NCBI GenBank assembly: GCA_017455565.1
Contig: JAFSZV010000042.1
Span: forward strand, 1 to 64,000
Source: Clostridia bacterium
Lineage (GTDB): Bacteria > Bacillota > Clostridia > Oscillospirales > Butyricicoccaceae
Length of the DNA stretch: 64,000 nt
Direction of reading: 5' to 3'
Shown: one piece after another, positions 6,724-15,430 of the stretch
How the letters are laid out: the number at the start of each line of letters is the position of its first letter
Numbering within the stretch: the first letter of the stretch is position 1
The notes under the pieces: generated by a model
Databases searched by the model: none
What the model was told of the DNA's origin: nothing
What the model saw: the letters and a program-made list of their open reading frames with translations, nothing else
Program-made: the position numbers and the translations under genes

Positions 6724-7599
6724 ATGGAGGCGGGCTGTGCGCTCTGTCCGCGCAAGTGCGGTGTTGACCGGACAAATAAGCGCGGCTGCTGCGGCGAGGG
6801 GACAACGGTCCGCGCTGCACGTGCTGCGCTGCATTTCTGGGAAGAGCCCTGCATCAGCGGGGAAAAAGGCTCCGGAACGGTCTTTTTCACCGGATGCACG
6901 CTGGGGTGCGTATTTTGCCAGAACCGGAGCATCAGCAAGGACGGCGTCGGGAAGGAAATCGGCGTTTCACGTCTTGTCGAAATCTTTCACGAACTGGAAA
7001 ACCAGGGAGCGAACAATCTGAATCTTGTAACGCCGACGCACTTTACACCGCAGATTTTGCAGGCATTGTCCATTGCAAAGCTGAAGATCCCCGTTGTGAT
7101 GAACACGGGAGGATATGAGCGCGTCGAAACACTTCGTCTATGGGAAAACAGCGTGGATATCTATCTGCCGGATCTGAAATATTTTGACCCGGCGCTGTCG
7201 GCCCGGTATTCCGCGGCTCGCGACTATTTTCCGGTGGCTTCCGCCGCGATCCTTGAGATGCACCGGCAGCAGCCGCGTCTTGTCTGGGACGGGGATCTTC
7301 TCAAAAAGGGCCTGATCGTCCGCCATCTGGTGCTGCCGGGATGCAGCAAGGATTCGCTGCGGCTGCTGGATTTTTTGGATCACGCGCTGCCCAAAGAGAA
7401 CTTTCTTCTCAGCCTGATGAGCCAGTATACGCCTACGCCCACCTGCGCGGGTTTTCCGGAAATTAACCGAAGAGTTACCACTTATGAATATCAAACTGTG
7501 GCGGAGCGGGCGGCGGAACTGGGTTTTCAGGGCTTTTTGCAGGACAGGCGATCGGCAAAGGAAGAATACACGCCGCCTTTTGACTTAAATGGGATTTGA
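6724..7599 (+). CDS. PflX-like radical SAM protein
   Basis: 291 residues from the ATG at 6724, chosen because GAAGGA precedes it by seven bases; ATG 6706, overlapping the previous stop, is the alternative. An N-terminal cysteine cluster (CALCPRKCGVDR and RGCCGEG) precedes the radical SAM motif C58-x3-C62-x2-C65. The layout matches the uncharacterised Fe-S proteins related to pyruvate formate-lyase activating enzyme (COG1313, PflX). They cleave S-adenosylmethionine to a 5'-deoxyadenosyl radical, but the target protein or substrate is unknown, and no glycyl radical enzyme is nearby. Confidence 0.85.
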   Translation: MEAGCALCPRKCGVDRTNKRGCCGEGTTVRAARAALHFWEEPCISGEKGSGTVFFTGCTLGCVFCQNRSISKDGVGKEIGVSRLVEIFHELENQGANNLNLVTPTHFTPQILQALSIAKLKIPVVMNTGGYERVETLRLWENSVDIYLPDLKYFDPALSARYSAARDYFPVASAAILEMHRQQPRLVWDGDLLKKGLIVRHLVLPGCSKDSLRLLDFLDHALPKENFLLSLMSQYTPTPTCAGFPEINRRVTTYEYQTVAERAAELGFQGFLQDRRSAKEEYTPPFDLNGI

Positions 7600-7628
7600 A
7601 TCATTAAAATAGAAACAGGAGGAAACCG

Positions 7629-9035
7629 ATGATGTACCGTGAACAAATCGAAGCCTATTTTGCGGATAAGCAGGAACAGATCGTCTCTGATATCTGCCGC
7701 CTGATCCGCATCAAGAGCGAAAGAGGGGCGTCTAAGCCCGGCATGCCCTTTGGCGAGGGCCCCTGCGCCGCGCTGCAGGAGGGCAGGCGTATGCTGGATG
7801 AGATGGGCTTCCGCACCAAGAATTTTGACAATTACGTAATCACTGCCGAACTCAACGATAAGCCTGCCTATCTGGGCATTCTGGCGCACCTTGACGTGGT
7901 AAGCGAGGGGAGCGGCTGGACCTTCCCGCCTTATGAAGGAACGGTGAAGGACGGCCTTCTTTACGGACGCGGTTCCGCCGACGACAAGGGGCCGGCGGTG
8001 GTGTCCATGTGGGCGATGAAGGCCGCCCGCGAGATCAATCCCAACCTGTCCAAGGGCGTTCGTCTGATTCTGGGCAGCGCGGAAGAGACCGGCAGCGAGG
8101 ATCTGGAATACTATTTGCCGAAGGAGCCCGCGCCGCCGCTGAGCTTTTCTCCCGACGCGGAATATCCCGTCATCAACATCGAAAAGGGCATGCACCGTCC
8201 CATTTTTGGCGCTTCTTGGGCCGAGGATCCCGCGCTTCCGCGGGTGACGGCCATCCATGGCGGGACCACCGCGAATATTGTGACACGGGAATGCGATGCC
8301 GAGCTGGAAGGCGTTTCTGCCGCCCAGGTCCGCGCAGCTTGTGAAAAGACCGAAGGGCAGACCGGCGTCCAGTTCACCGTTGCCGAAGAAGAGAGGAAGG
8401 TTCGCGTCCACGCCCTCGGCGTCAGCGCCCACGCCTCCTCGCCCGAGAGCGGTAAAAACGCGCAGGTCGCCATGATCGCCATGCTGGCGTCGCTGCCGCT
8501 GGCCGACACGGCCTGCACCCGCGCGATCCGCGGACTGGCGCGGCTGTTCCCCTTCGGGGACGACCACGGCGCGGCGCTGGGCGTCGATCAGCGGGACCAG
8601 ATCTCCGGCCGCCTGACGCTGGTGTTCAGCGTGCTGGAGTTGGGGCTTACCGGGTTCCGCGGCCAGTATGACAGCCGTTGCCCCATCTGCGCCAACAATG
8701 AGAATATGCGTTTTGTGGCGGAAAAGGCGCTGACCGATTGCGGCTTCCGCGTGCTGGAAAACGGCGAAATGCGTCCGCCGCACCACACGCCGGCCGATTC
8801 CGATCTGTGCAAGACGCTGCTTAAGACCTATGAGGAATATACCGGGCTCAAAGGCGAATGCATCGCCATCGGCGGCGGCACCTATGTGCACGAGATCGAG
8901 GGCGGCGTTGCCTTCGGCTGTGCCCTGCCCGGCACCGACAACCGAATGCACGGCGCCGATGAGTTTGCCGTGATCGAAGAGCTGATGCTCAGCGCCAAAA
9001 TGTTTACTCAGATCATTCTGGAGCTCTGCAAATAA
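7629..9035 (+). CDS. pepV: PepV/Sapep-type metal-dependent dipeptidase
   Basis: 468 residues, M20 peptidase family, the usual length of PepV. Metal-site residues are visible: HLDVV (His87, Asp89), GSADDKG near 116-122, the catalytic Glu-Glu pair in GSAEETGSED near 150-156 and an Asp in SPDAEYP near 176, with a late His in GGGTYVHEIEG. It removes N-terminal residues from dipeptides in the cytosol. AGGAGG lies close to the ATG pair at 7629/7632; the first is used here. The gene follows the radical SAM gene by 29 bases and precedes nadE by 20. Confidence 0.9.
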   Translation: MMYREQIEAYFADKQEQIVSDICRLIRIKSERGASKPGMPFGEGPCAALQEGRRMLDEMGFRTKNFDNYVITAELNDKPAYLGILAHLDVVSEGSGWTFPPYEGTVKDGLLYGRGSADDKGPAVVSMWAMKAAREINPNLSKGVRLILGSAEETGSEDLEYYLPKEPAPPLSFSPDAEYPVINIEKGMHRPIFGASWAEDPALPRVTAIHGGTTANIVTRECDAELEGVSAAQVRAACEKTEGQTGVQFTVAEEERKVRVHALGVSAHASSPESGKNAQVAMIAMLASLPLADTACTRAIRGLARLFPFGDDHGAALGVDQRDQISGRLTLVFSVLELGLTGFRGQYDSRCPICANNENMRFVAEKALTDCGFRVLENGEMRPPHHTPADSDLCKTLLKTYEEYTGLKGECIAIGGGTYVHEIEGGVAFGCALPGTDNRMHGADEFAVIEELMLSAKMFTQIILELCK

Positions 9036-9055
9036 TTAATAAGGGGACGTGCCTT

Positions 9056-10966
9056 ATGAAAGATGGATTCATTAAGGTCGCTGCCGCGGCGCCCGGGATG
9101 CGTCTTGCCGACTGCGCCTTCAACGCGGCCGCCATCGCTGCGTCTGCGCGGAAGGCTGCGGAGCAGGGGGCAAACCTTTTTGTGACGCCGGAGCTTTCGA
9201 TCACCGGCTATACCTGCGGGGATCTGTTTTTCCAGCGGACCCTGCAGGACGCGGCGGAAAAGGGTGTGGAAGCGGTTCTTTGCGCCACGGCAGATCTTTC
9301 CATGCTGATCGCCGTGGGAGCGCCTGTGTGCCATCAGGGAAAGCTCTATAACTGCGCCGTGCTGCTGTATCGTGGGCGGATTTTGGGCGTGGTGCCCAAG
9401 ACTAATCTGCCCAATTACGACGAATTTCAGGAGCTGCGGTTTTTCTCGCCTGCGCCTGCGGGCGAGAGCACGGCGGCGTTCTGCGGTATGGAAGCGCCCT
9501 TTGGCGCAGGGCTTCGGTTTGTTTGCGAAGAACTGCCCGCGTTCACCTTGGGCATTGAGATCTGCGAGGATCTTTGGGTACCCGTATCGCCCTCGGTTGC
9601 CATGTGCCGCGACGGCGCGACTGTGATCGCCAACCTTTGCGCCAGCCACGACGGCTCCGGCAAGGCCGCAGAGCATCGCGCGCTGGTCACGTCCCATAGC
9701 CGGAGTTGCCATTGCGCCTATCTTCTTTCCAACGCGGGGATCGGGGAAAGTACGGGGGAGCTGGTGTTTTCCGGCCGTCAGCTTGTGGCGGAAAACGGCG
9801 TTTTGCTGGCAGAAACGGCGGCGTTTTCCGATGATATGGCGATCACTGAGATTGACGTGGAGCGTCTGGCCACCGAGCGGCGCAGAACCAATACCTATCC
9901 CGCCCCGGCGCGCATGGCTGCCGAGCCCATCCGATTCTCCATGCCCCTGCGGGAAACCGGGCTGACGCGGCCGGTTGCCGCCGACCCCTATCTCCCGGCA
10001 GAGCCCCGGGCCTGCGCCGAAGAATGCGCCTGTGTCTTTTCCCTGCAAACGCAGGCGCTGGCTCGCCGGATGAAGCATATTGGCGCTTTTAGCGCTGTTA
10101 TTGGCGTTTCCGGTGGATTGGATTCCACGCTGGCGCTGCTGGCGGCCCACGGAGCCATGAAGCTGCTGGGAAAGGACGCCTCCGGCGTTACCGCCGTTAC
10201 CATGCCCTGCTTCGGCACCAGTGCCCGCACCCGGGACAACGCGGGCGTCCTTTGCAAAGAGCTGGGGCTGACGCTGCGGGAGATTCCCATCGCCGCCGCG
10301 GTAAGCGGTCATTTTGCCGATATTGGACACGATCCCGCAAATCATAACGTGACCTTTGAAAACGCGCAGGCCCGGGAACGCACCCAAATTTTGATGGATC
10401 TCGCCAACGAGAACAATGGCCTTGTGGTGGGCACGGGCGACCTGAGCGAGCTTGCGCTGGGCTGGGCCACCTACAACGGCGACCATATGAGTATGTATGG
10501 CGTCAACGCGGGCATTCCCAAAACCCAGATCCGCAAGATCGTCCGCTGGTATGCGGATACCTGTGGCAGCGCGCCGCTGCGCGAGGTTTTGCTGGATATT
10601 CTGGACACGCCGGTTTCGCCCGAGCTGCTCCCGCCCAAAGAGGGGCAGATCGCCCAAAAAACCGAGGATCTGGTGGGCCCCTATGAGTTGCACGATTTCT
10701 TCCTTTATTATATCCTGCGCTGGGGCTTTGCTCCGCGCAAGATCCTGCGGCTGTCCTGTTATGCCTTTGCAAACGAATATGACAGAGCGACAATTTTACA
10801 CTGGATGAAGAACTGCTACCGGCGCTTCCTCTCTCAGCAGTATAAACGCTCCTGTATGCCGGACGGGCCTATGGTGGGGCCGCTGAGCCTTTCGCCCCGG
10901 GGCGCATGGAGAATGCCGTCTGACGCGTTCAAAACCGCGTGGATGACGGAATTGGAAGAACTGTAA
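9056..10966 (+). CDS. nadE: Glutamine-dependent NAD+ synthetase
   Basis: 636 residues in two domains. The N-terminal nitrilase-type glutaminase (about 1-290) shows Glu near 45, Lys near 115 in PKTNLPNYDEF and Cys170 in IEICEDLW. The C-terminal synthetase has the PP-loop SGGLDSTLALL near 352-362. The enzyme adenylates and amidates nicotinate adenine dinucleotide using ammonia from glutamine, the last step to NAD+. Length and motif order fit the bacterial glutamine-dependent type. A terminator follows directly. Confidence 0.95.
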   Translation: MKDGFIKVAAAAPGMRLADCAFNAAAIAASARKAAEQGANLFVTPELSITGYTCGDLFFQRTLQDAAEKGVEAVLCATADLSMLIAVGAPVCHQGKLYNCAVLLYRGRILGVVPKTNLPNYDEFQELRFFSPAPAGESTAAFCGMEAPFGAGLRFVCEELPAFTLGIEICEDLWVPVSPSVAMCRDGATVIANLCASHDGSGKAAEHRALVTSHSRSCHCAYLLSNAGIGESTGELVFSGRQLVAENGVLLAETAAFSDDMAITEIDVERLATERRRTNTYPAPARMAAEPIRFSMPLRETGLTRPVAADPYLPAEPRACAEECACVFSLQTQALARRMKHIGAFSAVIGVSGGLDSTLALLAAHGAMKLLGKDASGVTAVTMPCFGTSARTRDNAGVLCKELGLTLREIPIAAAVSGHFADIGHDPANHNVTFENAQARERTQILMDLANENNGLVVGTGDLSELALGWATYNGDHMSMYGVNAGIPKTQIRKIVRWYADTCGSAPLREVLLDILDTPVSPELLPPKEGQIAQKTEDLVGPYELHDFFLYYILRWGFAPRKILRLSCYAFANEYDRATILHWMKNCYRRFLSQQYKRSCMPDGPMVGPLSLSPRGAWRMPSDAFKTAWMTELEEL

Positions 10967-10982
10967 AGCATAATACTATTAC

Positions 10983-11012
10983 AAAAGCCGCCGGCAATGC
11001 CGACGGCTTTTT
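10983..11012 (+). terminator. Intrinsic terminator after nadE
   Basis: AAAAGCCGCCGGC-aat-GCCGACGGCTTTTT with one internal mismatch. Confidence 0.8.
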
Positions 11013-11020
11013 CCGTTTGC

Positions 11021-11047
11021 ACATCACCGTCCTGCCCGGCATAAATT
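11021..11047 (+). promoter_or_regulatory. Candidate mother-cell sporulation promoter for cotJ
   Basis: CATAAATT at 11040-11047 resembles the -10 of sigma-E/sigma-K promoters. An AC at 11021-11022 is 17 bases upstream, the sigma-K spacing. cotJ is sigma-E controlled in Bacillus, which makes a sporulation promoter here likely, but the match is short. Confidence 0.35.
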
Positions 11048-11080
11048 GGGACAGAGACCCGGAAGAAAGGAGATTTCTGT

Positions 11081-11347
11081 TTGAACAGACCTATGACGAA
11101 TATGCGGATGCGGCGTCCCATGAACACGGTGTCCCGACCCCGTGCCGCCGCCTTTACCGACGTTGCCGGAGCCGGTGTTCCGGCGCCGCTGCGGGAATGC
11201 AGCGGGGAGCTGGGACGGCTCCCGCTTGCCATGGCATACGTTCCCATGCAGGATTGGGGCGAAACTTACGGCGCGTGCCGCGCCTTGTGCCGCGGAACGC
11301 TGTTTCCTGTGCTGGATCTGCCCTTTGAGGGGGTGCGGTGCGGATGA
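11081..11347 (+). CDS. cotJA: Spore coat associated protein CotJA
   Basis: 88 residues. The C-terminal half carries the CotJA pattern LAMAYVPMQDWGETY and RGTLFPVLDLPFEG, while the N-terminal 45 residues are an arginine- and proline-rich variable extension. CotJA is a small coat component made in the mother cell with CotJB and CotJC. The start is an unusual TTG at 11081, supported by AAAGGAG eight bases before it. The stop overlaps cotJB (ATGA). Confidence 0.85.
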   Translation: MNRPMTNMRMRRPMNTVSRPRAAAFTDVAGAGVPAPLRECSGELGRLPLAMAYVPMQDWGETYGACRALCRGTLFPVLDLPFEGVRCG

Positions 11348-11595
11348 ACGGAAAATGGGAAGCGTTGCGGGCGGTGTCGGAGACCGGCTTTGTCCTGCAG
11401 GAACTCATTGAATATCTGGATACCCACCCCGCAGACGCGCAGGCGCTGAGCGCGTATCGGCAGGCAAGGGATGCCTATGAGGCCGCAAAGGACTATTATG
11501 TGGCCAATTACGGTCCCTTGTGCGCCGAGAATGTGCCCGACGGCGAAATGTGGGATTGGGTCGCTCAGCCCTGGCCCTGGGAAACGGAGGTTTGA
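11344..11595 (+). CDS. cotJB: Spore coat protein CotJB
   Basis: 83 residues with the family's features: a helical N-terminal half (LQELIEYLDTHPADAQAL), the central AKDYYVANYGPL segment and the tryptophan-rich end MWDWVAQPWPWE. The ATG at 11344 overlaps the cotJA stop; an in-frame GTG six bases earlier is the alternative. It sits between cotJA and cotJC in the canonical order. Confidence 0.9.
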   Translation: MNGKWEALRAVSETGFVLQELIEYLDTHPADAQALSAYRQARDAYEAAKDYYVANYGPLCAENVPDGEMWDWVAQPWPWETEV

Positions 11596-11597
11596 CC

Positions 11598-12209
11598 ATG
11601 TGGAGCTATGAACGAAGACTGCAATTCCCCGTAAAGATCCGCAGCACCGATGCCCGTTCTGCCAAGATTATCATTTCGCAACTTGGCGGGCCCGACGGCG
11701 AACTGGCGGCATCCATGCGATATTTGAACCAACGCTACGCAATGCCGTATCGAAATGTTTCTGGCGTGCTTACGGATATCGGTACGGAAGAATTGGCCCA
11801 TATGGAGATGATATCCGCTATCATTCATCAGCTTACGCGGGATCTTTCCATGGAAGAGATCAAAGAGCAGGGCTTTGCCGATTATTTTGTGGATCATACC
11901 CTTGGCATCTATCCTGTTTCTGCCTCCGGCGTGCCGTTTTCAGCCACCTATTTCCAATCCAAGGGCGATCCCATCACCGATCTGACTGAGGATATGGCCG
12001 CCGAACAAAAAGCACGCACCACTTACGACAACATCCTGCGCCTGGTAGACGATCCCGATATTCTGGAACCAATCCGCTTTTTGCGGGAACGGGAGATCGT
12101 CCATTTTCAGCGGTTCGGCGAAGCCCTTCGCACTGTGCAGGAAAATCTCGACAGCCGCAATTTTTATGCTTTCAACCCCGCCTTTGATACCGGAAGACTG
12201 GAAAACTAA
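11598..12209 (+). CDS. cotJC: Spore coat protein CotJC, manganese catalase family
   Basis: 203 residues of the ferritin-like Mn-catalase fold. Metal ligands are visible in EELAHMEM near 64-71, AAEQKARTTYDNIL near 136-149 and REREIVHFQRFGEAL near 162-176. CotJC is the spore-coat member of the dimanganese catalases. The ATG at 11598 has CGGAGG seven bases upstream and lies two bases after cotJB. A long terminator hairpin closes the operon. Confidence 0.92.
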   Translation: MWSYERRLQFPVKIRSTDARSAKIIISQLGGPDGELAASMRYLNQRYAMPYRNVSGVLTDIGTEELAHMEMISAIIHQLTRDLSMEEIKEQGFADYFVDHTLGIYPVSASGVPFSATYFQSKGDPITDLTEDMAAEQKARTTYDNILRLVDDPDILEPIRFLREREIVHFQRFGEALRTVQENLDSRNFYAFNPAFDTGRLEN

Positions 12210-12240
12210 AGAACAAGCCGCAAAAACGGAAGCCTGACAG

Positions 12241-12288
12241 CAAGAAGGTGACGGAACTGTATCCGTCACCTTCTTGGATTGCGTTTTT
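12241..12288. terminator. Terminator between cotJC and the convergent GNAT gene
   Basis: A perfect 15-bp stem (CAAGAAGGTGACGGA with its complement) around a 6-base loop. The T run at 12283-12288 is displaced by six bases. Confidence 0.65.
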
Positions 12289-12305
12289 TGACTGGATGGC
12301 CCGCG

Positions 12306-12980
12306 CTATTTCCACATCCAGACCATCAGATTGTCAGAGCGTGTCATCCCGAGTTTGTTTTGCATTCTGAGTGAGCTTTGATTGTCCTTTTCCACCTGGC
12401 CGAAAGGAATCCAGCCGCTCTCCATCGTCTTTGCCATGAAATGGGCCTGAAGTGCGGTGCCGAAGCCTTTGCGCCGGTGTTCTGGAAAAACATAAAGGAG
12501 CCCCATGCTTCCTTCCAGATGCTCTCCGATAAAGCCGACCAGACGTCCCTCATGATATCCCAGCAAAATGGATTTTCTTTTGATAACCATTTCGAGCTCC
12601 TCTGCACGGATCAGCCGATAGGTTTCCGAAAGCATTGCAAAATCGGTTTCATCCGCCGTTCTGACTGTCAATCTCGCGTCAAGCGGCGGTTTTTGACCGT
12701 AATAGGCAACCTGATAACACACCAGTTTTTCAGAGAAGCCGTATCGTTCAAAGGCGGCGTTTCCGAGAGCATGATTTGAAACCATCAGCAGATCACAGTC
12801 TTGACCGGCATAACGGTCGAGCAGCGAAATGTCGGCCGTCATGTCGTTGCAAGCCAGCAAATAAGCGCCGCTGATCTTGTCGTAAACCAAAAACGCATGA
12901 TCCCGTTCCGCAAGGATTTTTCCGCTACCGCGCTTCAGTACACGGTCAAGCCCTAAATAATCAATGCCACTTATATCCAT
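12306..12980 (-). CDS. GNAT-family N-acetyltransferase
   Basis: 224 residues. The acetyl-CoA binding motif A is seen in LLYVFPEHRRKGFGTALQAH near 170-189, after a divergent N-terminal half that may be a degenerate second GNAT-like domain. The C-terminal NQSSLRMQNKLGMTRSDN is the usual motif B region. The acceptor is unknown. It lies 16 bases downstream of endonuclease III on the same strand and probably shares its transcript. Confidence 0.8.
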   Translation of the reverse strand: MDISGIDYLGLDRVLKRGSGKILAERDHAFLVYDKISGAYLLACNDMTADISLLDRYAGQDCDLLMVSNHALGNAAFERYGFSEKLVCYQVAYYGQKPPLDARLTVRTADETDFAMLSETYRLIRAEELEMVIKRKSILLGYHEGRLVGFIGEHLEGSMGLLYVFPEHRRKGFGTALQAHFMAKTMESGWIPFGQVEKDNQSSLRMQNKLGMTRSDNLMVWMWK

Positions 12981-12996
12981 GTAATACCTGCAACGG

Positions 12997-13647
12997 TCAG
13001 CGAGCAGATTCCCTGTGCTTTGCGTCGTCGCACAGGCGCTTCAGCGGGCAGATGCCGCATTGCGGATTGCGGGCCGTACAGATGTCCCTGCCAAAATGGA
13101 CGAAGCGATGGCAGAGGCTGGCCTGTTCGTTCGGCTCCACCACTTTTTTCAGTGCCATTTCCACTTTATAAGGGTCATTCCCGCAATCCTTTGGAGTGAG
13201 TCCCAGCTTGCCGCTGATACGGATACAATGGGTGTCCGCGACAATGGCGGGCTGGCCGTAAATGTCCGAGAGGATCAGGTTGGCCGTTTTGCGGCCGATG
13301 CCGGGCAGGGAGAGGAGCGCTTCCATGGTGTCGGGCACTTTGCCGCCAAAGCGTTCCAAGAGCATGACAGAGGCGTTTTTGATGTCGTTTGCTTTGGTGC
13401 GGAACAGGCCGCAGGGCTTTACGATGCGGCAGAGCTCCTCTAAGTCGGCCGCGGCCAGCGCCTCCAGCGTGGGAAAACGGGAATAAAGTTCCCGCGTGAC
13501 AAGATTGACCCGCGCGTCGGTGCATTGAGCCGACAGCCGCGTGGCGAACAGCAGCTCGTAATCCTTTTGCGCCACCAGAGAGCAGGTGTCGGGATAATGT
13601 TCCCTCAAAATGCGGACGACCTCCGCCGCTTTTTCTTTTTTTGTCAT
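12997..13647 (-). CDS. nth: Endonuclease III (DNA glycosylase/AP lyase)
   Basis: 216 residues, normal length. The helix-hairpin-helix LPGIGRKTANLIL includes the catalytic Lys, the catalytic Asp is in VADTHCIRIS, and the C-terminal 4Fe-4S cluster is C-x6-C-x2-C-x5-C (CTARNPQCGICPLKRLC). The enzyme removes oxidised pyrimidines from DNA and nicks the abasic site. It is transcribed divergently from the CPBP protease gene. Confidence 0.95.
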   Translation of the reverse strand: MTKKEKAAEVVRILREHYPDTCSLVAQKDYELLFATRLSAQCTDARVNLVTRELYSRFPTLEALAAADLEELCRIVKPCGLFRTKANDIKNASVMLLERFGGKVPDTMEALLSLPGIGRKTANLILSDIYGQPAIVADTHCIRISGKLGLTPKDCGNDPYKVEMALKKVVEPNEQASLCHRFVHFGRDICTARNPQCGICPLKRLCDDAKHRESAR

Positions 13648-13696
13648 AAAGCACCGCCTGTTTTTCTTTCTTTTTCTGAAATATTATAGCGCAAGA

Positions 13697-13725
13697 TTGC
13701 AAACGGCGCAAGGATGGATTATAAT
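13697..13725 (+). promoter_or_regulatory. Sigma-A promoter
   Basis: TTGCAA at 13697-13702 and TATAAT at 13720-13725, spaced 17 bases, upstream of the CPBP protease gene. Confidence 0.7.
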
Positions 13726-13755
13726 AGCAGGAAAGAAACCGCTTAGGGGATGCTT

Positions 13756-14601
13756 ATGCGAAAGAATACGTTAAAACCGTTGCTGACGGTGGCCTTTGCC
13801 ATGCTACTGATGGTGCTTTCTCAAACCGTGGCGAGCACTGCGGTGCTGCTGTATCACTGCGGCGGCCTGCTGCGGCAGGGTATGACCTTTGAAGAATTGG
13901 ACCGGCTGCTGATAGACGAGCTGTTTGCCCATCAGATTGAGGCGCTGCTGATCTCTTACGGTATCGTGATCGTTGTACTTATGATCGCAGCGGTGGCAAA
14001 GAAGCGCCGTTTTCTGGCGTATACCGGGCTGAACAGGCCTTCCCGTTTCTCGCTTATCCTGCCGGCGGCGGTGGCCGGTGTGGCGGCGTCGCTCTGGTTC
14101 GGTATAGCCATCGGGCTGTTTCCGTGGCCGCAAACCTGGATTGACAGCTACGCCGAAGCGGCGTCGGCGCTGGAATCGGCTTCGCCCGCGCTTGGCGCGC
14201 TTGCCGTGTGCCTGTGCGGACCGGTCATCGAGGAGATCCTGTTCCGCGGACTAATCTACGATGCCCTTTGCGCCTTGATTCCCGCCGGGCTGGCGGTGGT
14301 GTTTCAGGGGGTCCTGTTCGGAAGCGTCCATGGGTCGAAGCTTTGGATGGTCTATGCCGGACTGATGGGCTGCTTGCTGGGATATGTCCGCAAGCGGACC
14401 GGGAGCCTCTGGCCCACCATCGCGCTGCACATCGCATATAACAGCGCTTCGTATCTCTGGGATCCGCTGTTTGAGCGGGTGGGCGAGAGTAACGCGGCGG
14501 TGGCGGGATTTTTTGCGGGCGGCGCGATCCTTTTGATCGCAGCCATTTCGACGATCCAGCGGCGCACTGTTCCGCCGCAGTCTCCGAAAACCGAAGAATA
14601 A
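13756..14601 (+). CDS. CPBP (CAAX/Abi) family intramembrane metalloprotease
   Basis: 281 residues with about eight membrane helices. The three catalytic motifs are present: EEILFRG near 159, GSVHG near 191 and HIAYN near 225. Bacterial members are implicated in bacteriocin self-immunity or membrane-protein processing; the substrate here is unknown. The start at 13756 is preferred to the ATG at 13750 because the AGGGGA ribosome site overlaps the earlier one. A second family member lies about 4 kb downstream. Confidence 0.85.
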   Translation: MRKNTLKPLLTVAFAMLLMVLSQTVASTAVLLYHCGGLLRQGMTFEELDRLLIDELFAHQIEALLISYGIVIVVLMIAAVAKKRRFLAYTGLNRPSRFSLILPAAVAGVAASLWFGIAIGLFPWPQTWIDSYAEAASALESASPALGALAVCLCGPVIEEILFRGLIYDALCALIPAGLAVVFQGVLFGSVHGSKLWMVYAGLMGCLLGYVRKRTGSLWPTIALHIAYNSASYLWDPLFERVGESNAAVAGFFAGGAILLIAAISTIQRRTVPPQSPKTEE

Positions 14602-14625
14602 GCCGCCAAAAGCGGCTTTTTCTTT
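14601..14625 (+). terminator. Intrinsic terminator after the first CPBP gene
   Basis: AGCCGC-caaaa-GCGGCT followed by TTTTCTTT; the hairpin begins at the stop codon. Confidence 0.75.
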
Positions 14626-14634
14626 GTAAAAGAC

Positions 14635-14663
14635 TTGTGAAAAAACTGATTATCTGGTAAAAT
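14635..14663 (+). promoter_or_regulatory. Sigma-A-like promoter of the long plus-strand gene run
   Basis: TTGTGA at 14635-14640 and TAAAAT at 14658-14663 with 17-base spacing, about 40 bases before tagA. Confidence 0.6.
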
Positions 14664-14703
14664 AATTTAATAATGCTTGTAAAACGGAAGGGAAGAGATC
14701 ACG

Positions 14704-15429
14704 GTGAAGCAGCAGATCATGACGATCCTGTTTGACGACGTGACCATGGATGAGGCTGTGTCCTCGGCAATGGAGTCAATCCGCGAGGAAAAACGCTGCC
14801 GTGTGGTAACGCCCAACGCGGAATTTGCGCTGGAAGCAAAAAAGAATCCACGGTTTTTGAATATTTTGAACGGCTCGGAGCTGGTATTGGCCGACGGGAT
14901 CAGCGTGATCTACGCCTCCCGCATCGTGGGAAGGCCGCTCCGCGGTCGGGTGACCGGCGTCGGCTTTGCGCAGGCGCTGGCAGCCGCATTGGCGAAGGAG
15001 GGGAAGAGCCTCTACCTTCTGGGCGCCAAGCCGGGCGTAGCCGAGAGCGCGGCGCAGCGCCTGCAGGAAAGCAATCCTGGGCTTGTGATTGCCGGCACTC
15101 ACGACGGCTATTTCCGCGAAGAGGCCCCGGTGGTGGAAGCCATCAACACGGCTCGTCCCGACGCGCTGTTTGTCTGCCTGGGCGCGCCGAAGCAGGAGTA
15201 TTTCATGGAGGATCACGGCGGAGAGCTGAATGTTCCCGTGATGGCAGGCTTGGGCGGCAGCATGGATGTGCTGGCCGGCAACGTCAAGCGGGCGCCCGCT
15301 TTTTTTCAGAAGTGCGGCATGGAGTGGCTGTACCGTCTGTGCAAAGAGCCCAAGCGTTGGCGGCGCATGGCAAGGCTGCCGCTGTATCTTTGGGACGCTT
15401 TGATGTGGAAAAGGAAAGGAGCAAAATGA
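14704..15429 (+). CDS. tagA: WecG/TagA/CpsF family N-acetylmannosaminyltransferase
   Basis: 241 residues, the normal size. The family signature is clear: VVTPNAEFALEAKKNP near 33-48, LVLADGISVIYASR near 60-73, SLYLLGAKPGVAESAA and the LFVCLGAPKQEYF motif. TagA transfers ManNAc to GlcNAc-PP-undecaprenol, completing the linkage disaccharide of wall teichoic acids or similar wall polymers. TagO-like and epimerase genes that would supply its substrates are elsewhere in this window. The start is GTG; an ATG five codons later is the alternative. thyX follows by one base. Confidence 0.88.
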   Translation: MKQQIMTILFDDVTMDEAVSSAMESIREEKRCRVVTPNAEFALEAKKNPRFLNILNGSELVLADGISVIYASRIVGRPLRGRVTGVGFAQALAAALAKEGKSLYLLGAKPGVAESAAQRLQESNPGLVIAGTHDGYFREEAPVVEAINTARPDALFVCLGAPKQEYFMEDHGGELNVPVMAGLGGSMDVLAGNVKRAPAFFQKCGMEWLYRLCKEPKRWRRMARLPLYLWDALMWKRKGAK

Positions 15430-15430
15430 C

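Noticed and set aside
9008-10693. 561-codon minus-strand frame opposite nadE
   Set aside because: nadE motifs on the plus strand are complete; the antisense translation has no domain.
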